From NCBI GenBank assembly GCA_030640595.1, contig DAOWJC010000009.1, positions 1-5,701 on the forward strand: 5,701 bases of DNA, in the 5' to 3' direction. The notes below the pieces were generated by a model, which saw only the letters and a program-made list of their open reading frames with translations, was not told the DNA's origin and did not search any database. Shown here piece by piece: positions 1-5,502 of this stretch (its first letter is position 1; each line of letters opens with the position of its first letter). A program made the position numbers and the translations under genes. This DNA comes from Dehalococcoidia bacterium (GTDB taxonomy: Bacteria > Chloroflexota > Dehalococcoidia > Dehalococcoidales > DAOWJC01).

Positions 1-9
1 AACGAGATA

Positions 10-15
10 GGGGGA
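10..15 (+). promoter_or_regulatory. Shine-Dalgarno sequence of atpB
   Basis: GGGGGA lies seven bases before the GTG at 23 and supports that non-ATG start. No other start codon nearby gives a full-length subunit a with such a site. Confidence 0.7.
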
Positions 16-22
16 ATAGCTA

Positions 23-985
23 GTGCCTAAACGGGGCTACTTGGGTTATTCAGTTCCTGTTTTGGTTGGGATTCTCGTCATTTTTCTTGTCCTCACTGTG
101 TTTAGCTTAATTATTGGGGCTCTGGGTAGCAGCCTCTTTGGTGACTTGGGGTTACCTAGCTGGCTTACTGTTCCCAGACCGGATCCGAAGCTGCCTGCTG
201 AAGGGGTTTTCCATCTGTTTGGTTTTCCTATCACCAATAGCATTATTGCTGCCTGGCTTACCATTATTGTTTTGGTGGGAATATCCTACGCTGTTACTCA
301 TCGGATAAAGCTTATACCAGGCAGGTTGCAATGTTTTCTGGAGTTTGCCCTTGGCTGGCTTTACAACTTTTGTCAAGAGGTTGCCGGCGAGAAGTATGGG
401 CGCCGGTTCTTTCCGGTAGTAACTACTATTTTTCTCTTTGTCATAATGAATGCTTGGCTGAGTCTGCTGCCCGGGTTTGGCTCAATATTGGTTACCGGGG
501 TAGAGGGCGAGCCGGTACACTTGCTTCGGGCGGCCAATACCGATATTAATATGCCCCTGGCTCTGGCTCTTGTATCCTTTTTCTTTGTTGAATACTTTGG
601 CGTAAGGGCGCGCGGCGGCTTTGGTTACCTGTCAAAGTTTATCAATGTAGGTCAGTTTTTTAGAAGTATAGGTCAGCTATTTAGAGGTAAGCTCCGTGCC
701 GGACTTAGTGGAATGTTTAGTGGAGTTATTGATATTTTCGTTGGTATATTGGAAGCACTGAGCGAATTGGTGCGTATTGTCAGCTTTACCTTCCGTCTTT
801 TTGGTAATATGACAGCTGGTGAAATACTACTCTTAATAGCAATGTTTCTTGTTCCCTGGGTATTGGTTCTGCCCTTTTATGGGCTTGAGCTGCTCATCGG
901 CTTTGTTCAAGCCCTCATCTTTGGCGGCTTAACCCTGGTATTTCTCACTATTGCCGTTACTCCTCATGAGGCAGAGACAGCTTAA
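23..985 (+). CDS. atpB: F0F1 ATP synthase subunit a (F0 stator channel)
   Basis: Membrane subunit a forms the two proton half-channels against the rotating c-ring. The 320-aa product is very hydrophobic, with membrane segments near residues 12-36, 72-92, 130-150, 176-193, 229-257 and 264-312. The family core is clear: FRLFGNMTAGE holds the essential arginine R258 (E. coli R210) and E267 (E. coli E219), and Q296 in FVQALIF matches the conserved glutamine of the last helix. It ends TPHE, as many bacterial a subunits do. The start is GTG at 23, seven bases after a GGGGGA SD at 10-15. At 320 aa it is longer than the E. coli protein (271 aa). Part of the extra length is a basic stretch at about residues 205-226 before the helix pair that carries R258, and this includes a 7-residue tandem repeat (210-223). 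It is the first gene in the window; any upstream atpI/atpZ-like gene is cut off. Confidence 0.96.
   Translation: MPKRGYLGYSVPVLVGILVIFLVLTVFSLIIGALGSSLFGDLGLPSWLTVPRPDPKLPAEGVFHLFGFPITNSIIAAWLTIIVLVGISYAVTHRIKLIPGRLQCFLEFALGWLYNFCQEVAGEKYGRRFFPVVTTIFLFVIMNAWLSLLPGFGSILVTGVEGEPVHLLRAANTDINMPLALALVSFFFVEYFGVRARGGFGYLSKFINVGQFFRSIGQLFRGKLRAGLSGMFSGVIDIFVGILEALSELVRIVSFTFRLFGNMTAGEILLLIAMFLVPWVLVLPFYGLELLIGFVQALIFGGLTLVFLTIAVTPHEAETA
650..691 (+). repeat. 21-bp imperfect tandem duplication inside atpB
   Basis: Two adjacent 21-base units (650-670 and 671-691) both begin GGTCAG and match at 16 of 21 positions by eye. The length is a multiple of three, so it encodes two seven-residue units, GQFFRSI and GQLFRGK (residues 210-223). 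The stretch lies in the loop region, longer than in E. coli, that precedes the conserved channel helices and is probably cytoplasmic. Confidence 0.6.
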
Positions 986-1006
986 AAAGGAGTGTTTTGC
1001 CGCGTC

Positions 1007-1012
1007 TATAAT
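1007..1012 (+). promoter_or_regulatory. TATAAT, possible -10 element upstream of atpE
   Basis: A perfect TATAAT hexamer lies in the 61-base atpB-atpE gap, inside an AT-rich leader (about 1005-1033). The proper distance upstream holds only A-rich sequence (about 984-989), with no recognisable -35. It could be a weak internal promoter, or merely part of an AT-rich, unstructured leader that helps translation of subunit c. It also overlaps a 13-base inverted repeat (TAATAG-T-CTATTA, 1009-1021). Confidence 0.25.
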
Positions 1013-1046
1013 AGTCTATTAAAATTTATAACAGGGAGGATAAAGT

Positions 1047-1277
1047 ATGGAAGCAGAAGTAATGAAGATGCTGGCGGTAGGATTAGCTGTTGGTCTGGGA
1101 ATGTTAGGACCGGCGCTGGCTATTGGGCTTATTGGTTATTCGGCTTTGCAGGGGTTAGCCCGTAACCCTGAGGCTAGAGGACCTATTATGACTAATATGA
1201 TATTGTCCATTGCCTTTGCTGAAGCTATTGGAATCTATGTCCTGATTGTAGCCATTATTTTGGCTATGATTGTATAG
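1047..1277 (+). CDS. atpE: F0F1 ATP synthase subunit c (proteolipid)
   Basis: Subunit c forms the rotating membrane ring that carries protons past subunit a. The 76-aa product is the expected helical hairpin: helix 1 at about 5-36, the polar loop ARNPEARG (38-45) that contacts gamma/epsilon, and helix 2 at about 50-76. The ion-binding carboxylate is E59 in FAEAIGIY. Positions matching the Na+ ligands Gln32 and Ser66 of the Ilyobacter c subunit are I26 and A60, so proton use is inferred. The helix-1 glycine motif is altered (GPALAIGLIGY), with alanines at 23 and 25. The ATG follows GGGAGGA (1034-1040) by six bases, behind an AT-rich leader, which suits the high expression this subunit needs. 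It is followed 22 bases later by a tiny membrane-peptide gene. Confidence 0.97.
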   Translation: MEAEVMKMLAVGLAVGLGMLGPALAIGLIGYSALQGLARNPEARGPIMTNMILSIAFAEAIGIYVLIVAIILAMIV

Positions 1278-1286
1278 TGATGTTAG

Positions 1287-1294
1287 TAAGGAGG
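1287..1294 (+). promoter_or_regulatory. Near-perfect SD of the 35-codon gene
   Basis: TAAGGAGG lies five bases before the ATG at 1300, the best match to the anti-SD sequence in the window. It serves no other gene: atpF starts about 170 bases further on with its own SD. This is the main evidence that the 35-codon frame is translated. Confidence 0.75.
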
Positions 1295-1299
1295 CTATT

Positions 1300-1407
1300 A
1301 TGGGAGAGGATGGTATTCCTATTTCTATAGGTATTATTATTGCGGCAGCAATCTTGGGAGCGACATTTGTCGCTGGTGTGGTATTGATGGCAATACTTTT
1401 TGCCTGA
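1300..1407 (+). CDS. 35-aa single-helix membrane peptide between atpE and atpF, unknown function
   Basis: This small frame (ATG at 1300, TGA at 1405-1407) begins MGEDGIPISIGIII and ends VLMAILFA. It has an acidic N-terminus (E3, D4) and one continuous hydrophobic segment from about residue 6 to the C-terminus. It contains no lysine, arginine or histidine. A strong SD (1287-1294) precedes it at ideal spacing, and it fills most of the 184-base gap between atpE and atpF, which otherwise would be unusually long for this operon. I do not recognise the family. It could be a small accessory F0 peptide, an assembly factor or a leader peptide. The spacing of G11, G20 and G26 matches G12, G21 and G27 in helix 1 of subunit c, so descent from a partial atpE copy is possible but weakly supported. 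That it is a gene is fairly likely; its function is unknown. Confidence 0.7.
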   Translation: MGEDGIPISIGIIIAAAILGATFVAGVVLMAILFA

Positions 1408-1436
1408 GCGCACCAGCGCCAATTTCAAAGGAATTC

Positions 1437-1446
1437 GTATGCATAC
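1437..1446. repeat. 10-bp perfect palindrome upstream of atpF
   Basis: GTATGCATAC is its own reverse complement and lies just after a GAATTC palindrome (1431-1436) and just before the atpF SD. With no loop it would make a poor RNA hairpin. It may be chance; no function is assigned. Confidence 0.2.
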
Positions 1447-1461
1447 TAAAAGGGGTGAGAA

Positions 1462-1971
1462 ATGGGAGGTCTTGCTGGTCTGGGCATAAATCTGCCAACA
1501 CTATTAGCCCAAATTATAAATTTTGCAATCCTGCTTGGTCTTTTGTATCTGGTTGCCTATAAGCCTATTATGAGAATGTTTGACGAGCGCTCACGGAAGA
1601 TTAGGGAGAGCATGGAGCAGACAGAGTTTATTAAGGAGCAGGCGGCGCATGCTGAGGAGGAGGCTGAAAAGCGGATCGGGGAGGCGGCTAGGGAGGGGCA
1701 GGAGGTAGTAGCCCGGGCGGTGCGAACCGGGGAGGAAGTTGGGCGAGAGGCACAGCAAGAAGCCAGGCAGGAAGCCGAATCTCTTATCGCCAGGGCTCGT
1801 ATAGAGATTCAGCGAGAGCGGGATGATGCTATTGATGAGCTGCGTAAGGAGTTTGCCGATTTAACCATACTGGCAGCAAGCAAGGTCATTGACCGCTCAC
1901 TGGATAAGGAAGCACATCGCCAGCTTATTGATAAGGTGCTGAAGGAAAGCACAACCCTGAAAAAGGGTTAG
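1462..1971 (+). CDS. atpF: F0F1 ATP synthase subunit b (peripheral stalk)
   Basis: Subunit b anchors the stator: an N-terminal membrane helix beside subunit a and a long coiled coil reaching delta and alpha. The 169-aa product (E. coli b is 156) has one membrane helix at about 10-32 (INLPTLLAQIINFAILLGLL). A basic junction follows (YKPIMRMFDERSRKI, 33-47), then a charged, alanine/glutamate/arginine-rich helix from about 48 to 135. The C-terminal AASKVIDRSLDKEAHRQLID (138-157) is the delta-binding part typical of b. The ATG follows AGGGGTG (1451-1457), and an in-frame stop at 1456-1458 rules out an earlier start. Only one b gene is present in the window, so a b homodimer is expected. The coiled-coil DNA (about 1600-1780) is strikingly purine-rich on the + strand, as its Glu/Arg/Lys codons explain. 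Confidence 0.95.
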   Translation: MGGLAGLGINLPTLLAQIINFAILLGLLYLVAYKPIMRMFDERSRKIRESMEQTEFIKEQAAHAEEEAEKRIGEAAREGQEVVARAVRTGEEVGREAQQEARQEAESLIARARIEIQRERDDAIDELRKEFADLTILAASKVIDRSLDKEAHRQLIDKVLKESTTLKKG

Positions 1972-1995
1972 CCCATTTTAATTGGGGGGAGTGTA

Positions 1996-2526
1996 ATGCC
2001 GAGAGGGGTTTATGCTAGGCGCTATTCCCAGGCAGTGTTTGAGATTGCCCTGGAGAGAAAAGAGTTAGATAGGTGGCAGTCTAACCTGAGAAAGATTGCC
2101 AGCCTAGGTGAGGATGCTACATTTATTGCTTTTCTAGAAAGTCCTAGATTTCATTTTGATGATAAAGCTAGGCTGCTATCTAAGCGACTGGGTGATATAA
2201 ACCCCCTGGCGCTAAATCTGGTTTATTTGCTAGTAGCTAGAGGCAGGTTGAGCATGGTAGGTGATATTGCTGATGGGTATCAGCAACTGTTAGATAGCTA
2301 CCGTGGCATAGCACAGGCTGAAATTACCACTGTCATCCCACTTGATGATGAAGACAAACTGAGGTTAGAAGAGCATCTTGGTGCTATTGTTGGCAAGAAG
2401 GTAGTGCTCAAGCCTGAAATAGATTCTAGCTTGATAGGCGGTATTGTAGCTAGAATTGGCGGTAAGTTACTGGACGGTAGCACCCGCAGCCAGTTAATGG
2501 CGTTAAAGAAGGAATTGCAGAGATGA
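1996..2526 (+). CDS. atpH: F0F1 ATP synthase subunit delta (OSCP-type)
   Basis: Delta caps the F1 hexamer and ties the alpha N-termini to the b stalk. At 176 aa it matches the usual bacterial length (E. coli 177). The N-terminal helical domain opens with the familiar YARRYSQAVFEIA (6-18). The C-terminal family signature runs from about 142 to 166 (DSSLIGGIVARIGGKLLDGS and the TRSQL that follows). The ATG follows GGGGGGA (1984-1990) by five bases, and a GTG at 1991 is not usable because TAA follows it directly. The gap to atpF is 24 bases. The stop codon overlaps the atpA start as ATGA (2523-2526), so translation of alpha is probably coupled to delta. Confidence 0.95.
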   Translation: MPRGVYARRYSQAVFEIALERKELDRWQSNLRKIASLGEDATFIAFLESPRFHFDDKARLLSKRLGDINPLALNLVYLLVARGRLSMVGDIADGYQQLLDSYRGIAQAEITTVIPLDDEDKLRLEEHLGAIVGKKVVLKPEIDSSLIGGIVARIGGKLLDGSTRSQLMALKKELQR

Positions 2527-4034
2527 CAACCAGAGGGCAAGATATTGTTTCTGTTATCAAGCAGCAGATTGAGCAATTCGGCGCAGCTGTAACCATGGTC
2601 GACGTGGGCACGGTGATTGAGGTTGGTGATGGTATTGCTAGAATTCACGGGCTGGCGGCGGCTAAGTATAATGAGTTACTCCAGTTCCCCAATGAGATTA
2701 TGGGGATTGCCCTGAACCTGGAAGAAGATAGCGTTGCTGCCATTATCCTTGGCGACTACAGTGAGATTAAAGAGGGAGATGAGGTTAGGTGCACAGGTCG
2801 GATTGCTGATGTGCCTGTAGGTAAAGCCCTTATTGGGCGGGTAATTGACCCTGTAGGTCGACCTATAGATGGCAAGGGTGCGGTAAAAACGGATAAGACT
2901 CACCCCTTGGAGCGTGTTGCCCCCAATGTTACACTGCGCAAGCCGGTGGATACCCCGGTGCAAACCGGTATTAAGGCTATAGATAGTATGATTCCAATAG
3001 GCCGGGGGCAGAGAGAGCTTATTATTGGTGACCGGTCAACAGGGAAGACGGTTATTGCCCTTGATACCATTATCAATCAAAAGGGTGGTGATTTAACCTG
3101 CATCTATGTTGCTATTGGTCAGAAAGTGTCTAGGGTGGCGCGAGTAGTAGCTACTTTGGAAAGCCATGGGGCTATGGGGCATACCATTGTCGTCGCTGCT
3201 AATGCCTCTGACTCGGTTGCCTTGCAATACCTTGCCCCTTATGCTGGCTGCGCTATAGGTGAGGAATTGATGGAGCAGGGAAAGGATGCATTAATTATCT
3301 ATGATGACCTTTCCAAGCACGCCTGGGCTTATCGGCAACTTTCATTATTGCTGCGCCGTCCACCGGGACGGGAAGCCTATCCAGGCGATGTTTTTTATTT
3401 GCACAGTCGCTTGCTTGAGAGGGCGGCTAAATATGCCCCTGAATATGGTGGTGGTTCCCTTACCGCTCTACCTATAATTGAAACTCAGGCTGGTGATGTG
3501 GCTGCCTATATTCCAACTAATGTTATTTCTATTACTGATGGTCAGATTTATGTGGAAGCAGACCTGTTTAATGCTGGTATCAGGCCGGCATTGAATGTGG
3601 GATTATCAGTGTCTCGGGTGGGGAGTGCAGCCCAAACCAAAGCAATGAAGCAGGTGGCAGGTAGGCTTAGGCTGGAGCTAGCTCAATATCGGGAGCTATC
3701 TGCCTTTGCCCAGTTTGGCACTGCTGAGCTGGATAAAGCAACCAGGGCTCAGCTTGACCGTGGTCAACGAGTCACTGAAATCCTGAAGCAACCTCAGTAT
3801 GCCCCTATGCCACTAGAAAAGCAGGTTATGATTTTGTATGCAGCTATTAACGGTTATATTGACGATGTGGCTGTTGATAAAGTGGTTGCCTTTGAGACCA
3901 ATTTCCACAGGTTTATGGAGGCAAATCACCCTGAAATAGGTGAGACTATTGCTCGGAAAAAGGAGATAACTGCTAAAACTGAAGAGGCGCTAAAGGCAGC
4001 CATTCTGGAATTTAAACAGGGCTTTCTGGGGTAA
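2523..4034 (+). CDS. atpA: F0F1 ATP synthase subunit alpha
   Basis: Alpha alternates with beta in the catalytic hexamer and holds the non-catalytic nucleotide sites. The 503-aa product is near the usual length (E. coli 513) and complete. Landmarks in order: the beta-barrel domain with VIEVGDGIARIHGL (31-44); PIGRGQRELIIGDRSTGKT with the P-loop at 169-176 and K175/T176; the Walker-B-like IIYDDLSKHAWAYRQ around D261-D262; the conserved LLRRPPGREAYPGDVFYLHS; and VSRVGSAAQTKAMK, whose R365 is the arginine finger that completes the beta catalytic site. Oddities: the P-loop has Ser172 where Gln is usual (GDRQTGKT), and His266 and Trp268 lie in the normally QAVAYRQ region. The ATG overlaps the atpH stop as ATGA. 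A GGAATTGCAGAG stretch in the end of atpH gives only a weak SD, so translational coupling is likely. Confidence 0.98.
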   Translation: MTTRGQDIVSVIKQQIEQFGAAVTMVDVGTVIEVGDGIARIHGLAAAKYNELLQFPNEIMGIALNLEEDSVAAIILGDYSEIKEGDEVRCTGRIADVPVGKALIGRVIDPVGRPIDGKGAVKTDKTHPLERVAPNVTLRKPVDTPVQTGIKAIDSMIPIGRGQRELIIGDRSTGKTVIALDTIINQKGGDLTCIYVAIGQKVSRVARVVATLESHGAMGHTIVVAANASDSVALQYLAPYAGCAIGEELMEQGKDALIIYDDLSKHAWAYRQLSLLLRRPPGREAYPGDVFYLHSRLLERAAKYAPEYGGGSLTALPIIETQAGDVAAYIPTNVISITDGQIYVEADLFNAGIRPALNVGLSVSRVGSAAQTKAMKQVAGRLRLELAQYRELSAFAQFGTAELDKATRAQLDRGQRVTEILKQPQYAPMPLEKQVMILYAAINGYIDDVAVDKVVAFETNFHRFMEANHPEIGETIARKKEITAKTEEALKAAILEFKQGFLG

Positions 4035-4051
4035 ATTGAAGGGGGTGAGTT

Positions 4052-4909
4052 ATGGCTAATATTCGCTTAATTCGTCGCCGAATACGTGGTGTTCAGAGCA
4101 CGGCTAAGATTACCCGGGCTATGGAGATGATTGCCACCTCAAAGATGAGGCGGGCGCAGGAGGCTGGTCTAGCCGGGAGACCTTATTCTGAAAAGATAAG
4201 TCAGGTATTGGCTGACCTAGCCGCTCTACCCCAGGCTGGTGATTCACTGCACCCCCTATTACAGCGCCGTCCGGTGACCAAAATCGCTATAGTCCATATC
4301 ACTCCTGACCGTGGTTTGTGTGGCGGGCTTAATGCTAATATCAATCGCAGGACAGCGAGCTTTATCCTGGAGCAGAGTGTACCGGTTACCCTTATTGCTG
4401 TCGGTCGTAAGGGGCTTTATTTTATGAGGCGATACGGTCGAGATATTCGGGCTGAGTTTACCCGGCTTGGTGACCGACCGAGCTTGCTTGATACACTGCC
4501 CATACCCCGTATTATTATTGATGATTACACTAATGGCGTTATAGATTTGGTTTATTTAGCCTATACCCGGTTCATATCCACAATGACCCAGAGGCCGATT
4601 TTACAGCAGTTACTTCCTGTCGAACCAGCAACTATCCCCAGGGCGCAGAATGTAGACTATATATATGAACCAAGCCCGGCTCTGGTATTAGGTGAGCTTT
4701 TACCGCGATTCGTCGAGATGGAGGTATACCACGCTATTCTGGAGTCTATTGCCAGTGAGCAGTCAGCCAGAATGGTGGCGATGCGAAATGCCACTGATAA
4801 TGCTAACGAGCTTATTCAGGATTTAACCCTTATGTATAATAAAGCCCGCCAGGAGGCGATTACCAACGAGCTTCTTGATATTACCGGTGGAGCTGTGGCT
4901 CTGGCTTAG
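4052..4909 (+). CDS. atpG: F0F1 ATP synthase subunit gamma (central rotor shaft)
   Basis: Gamma is the asymmetric shaft that turns inside the alpha/beta hexamer and rests on the c-ring. The 285-aa product has the family length (E. coli 287). The N-terminal coiled-coil strand carries IRGVQSTAKITRAMEMIATS (11-30) and KMRRAQ. The Rossmann-like middle contains DRGLCGGLN (86-94). The C-terminal helix holds SEQSARMVAMRNATDNA (235-251), and the terminal signature is ITNELLDITGGAVAL (270-284). The ATG follows GGGGGTGA (4041-4048), with a 17-base gap after atpA. In most bacteria atpD follows directly; here two small genes intervene. Confidence 0.97.
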   Translation: MANIRLIRRRIRGVQSTAKITRAMEMIATSKMRRAQEAGLAGRPYSEKISQVLADLAALPQAGDSLHPLLQRRPVTKIAIVHITPDRGLCGGLNANINRRTASFILEQSVPVTLIAVGRKGLYFMRRYGRDIRAEFTRLGDRPSLLDTLPIPRIIIDDYTNGVIDLVYLAYTRFISTMTQRPILQQLLPVEPATIPRAQNVDYIYEPSPALVLGELLPRFVEMEVYHAILESIASEQSARMVAMRNATDNANELIQDLTLMYNKARQEAITNELLDITGGAVALA

Positions 4910-4925
4910 GTGAAGGAGTTTATCA

Positions 4926-5189
4926 GTGCCTATTAGCCGCGCAGAATTTGAGAAGGCTGAGCTTGATCCAAGCTTTCTGCTTGAAGAGTTTCTCCGCTCT
5001 AATTCAGACTCTGCTTATACTGCGGAGGAGCTAGTGGTAAAGCTGGCGTCAAATAGGATTGCTTTAAAGGTTGAAGAAGTGCAAGGAATTTTGGACGACC
5101 TAGAAAATCATGAAAGAGTAACAGGAAACAGAGTGCGCGATATAGTATACTATATTTACCGTAAACCTATTAGCTCTAGACGAGATTAG
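4926..5189 (+). CDS. Small winged-helix-like protein 1 between atpG and atpD, unknown function
   Basis: This 87-aa soluble protein has no signal peptide or membrane segment. It opens MPISRAEFEKAE. Predicted elements by eye: helix 1 about 15-26, helix 2 after AYTAEELVVKLA (30-41), helix 3 about 48-61, then an ERVTGNRVRDIVYYIY hairpin (63-78) like a wing. This order suits a winged helix-turn-helix fold, which may bind DNA or another protein. It is a diverged paralog of the next gene, sharing the MPI[S/T]R..FE start and the RD[IV].YYIY end. The start is GTG at 4926, seven bases after AAGGAG (4913-4918), and lies 16 bases after atpG. I do not recognise a named family. Its position inside the operon suggests co-expression with the ATP synthase, and a role in its assembly or regulation is only inferred. 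Confidence 0.85.
   Translation: MPISRAEFEKAELDPSFLLEEFLRSNSDSAYTAEELVVKLASNRIALKVEEVQGILDDLENHERVTGNRVRDIVYYIYRKPISSRRD
5140..5155. repeat. 16-bp perfect palindrome inside winged-helix-like gene 1
   Basis: ATATAGTATACTATAT is a perfect inverted repeat without spacer, located in the codons for DIVYYIY near the 3' end of the gene. The matching codons of the paralog (about 5431-5449) do not form the same palindrome, so the peptide motif alone does not force it. Operator-like symmetry is possible, but AT-rich coding DNA can also produce it by chance. Confidence 0.4.
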
Positions 5190-5193
5190 GAGG
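5187..5193 (+). promoter_or_regulatory. SD of winged-helix-like gene 2, overlapping the stop of gene 1
   Basis: TAGGAGG contains the TAG stop of the preceding gene (5187-5189) and sits five bases before the ATG at 5199. Ribosomes ending gene 1 finish on the initiation site of gene 2, so the two are probably translated in a coupled way. Confidence 0.75.
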
Positions 5194-5198
5194 CTAGC

Positions 5199-5474
5199 AT
5201 GCCAATAACGAGAAAGCAATTCGAGTGGGGGGTCGATGCAGAAATAGAGAAATGGATGAACAAAATTCTTGCCTTTCTGGCTGAGCATAAAAACGAAGCC
5301 TTTACTCGTGATGAACTCTGGAAGCTGATTTATAAGCAGACTTCTTGGCCAAAGCCGGTTAGGGAAGCATTTAATGAGGCTCTGGACAAGCTTGTGGTTA
5401 TAAAGGAGGCGGAAAGAAGGATAATTCGTGACGTTGAATATTATATTTATGCGGAAGAAGAACCGCCCTTTTAA
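5199..5474 (+). CDS. Small winged-helix-like protein 2 between atpG and atpD, unknown function
   Basis: This 91-aa soluble protein is a paralog of the preceding one. It starts MPITRKQFEWGVD and ends with IIRDVEYYIYAEEEPPF. By eye: a long amphipathic helix 1 (13-31), the turn NEAFTRDELWKLIYK (32-46) typical of helix 2 in winged-helix proteins, helix 3 (52-65), then LVVIKEAERRIIRDVEYYIY (65-84) as a two-strand wing. It is richer in tryptophan (W10, W19, W41, W50) than its partner, which has none, and has an acidic tail. That makes a protein-binding role as plausible as DNA binding. The ATG has a strong SD (TAGGAGG), and atpD starts 28 bases after the stop. No named family is recognised. The gene itself is well supported by SD, operon position and paralogy; the function is not. 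Confidence 0.87.
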   Translation: MPITRKQFEWGVDAEIEKWMNKILAFLAEHKNEAFTRDELWKLIYKQTSWPKPVREAFNEALDKLVVIKEAERRIIRDVEYYIYAEEEPPF

Positions 5475-5502
5475 TGTAAGTCATAGTTCTTTGAGGTGAA
5501 GA

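Noticed and set aside
1..22. Possible 3' end of an upstream gene (stops at 8-10, 21-23 or 28-30 depending on frame)
   Set aside because: Too few codons remain to choose a frame or recognise an atpI/atpZ-like product, so no partial gene is called.
46..376. Reverse-strand and alternative-frame open frames inside atpB, and similar ones within atpH, atpA and the winged-helix genes
   Set aside because: They lie wholly inside or across well-supported genes and give no recognisable protein. They are shadows of the real coding frame.
992..1168. Frame opening with GTG at 992 after AAAAAGGAG (984-991)
   Set aside because: It runs out of frame through the first half of atpE, and its product (many Trp, Cys and Gly) looks like a shifted reading of that gene. 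The SD-like AAGGAG may be an accident or a relic.
1408..1419. GCGC-ACCA-GCGC hairpin after the 35-codon gene as a terminator
   Set aside because: The stem is only four pairs and no T-run follows. Termination inside the operon is also unlikely.
1437..1446. GTATGCATAC palindrome as an operator or RNA structure controlling atpF
   Set aside because: Ten bases with no loop is within chance expectation for several kilobases, and nothing around it supports a function.
1600..1790. Strong purine bias on the + strand of atpF as a sign of transfer or a structural DNA element
   Set aside because: It is explained by the Glu, Lys, Arg and Gly codons of the b-subunit coiled coil.
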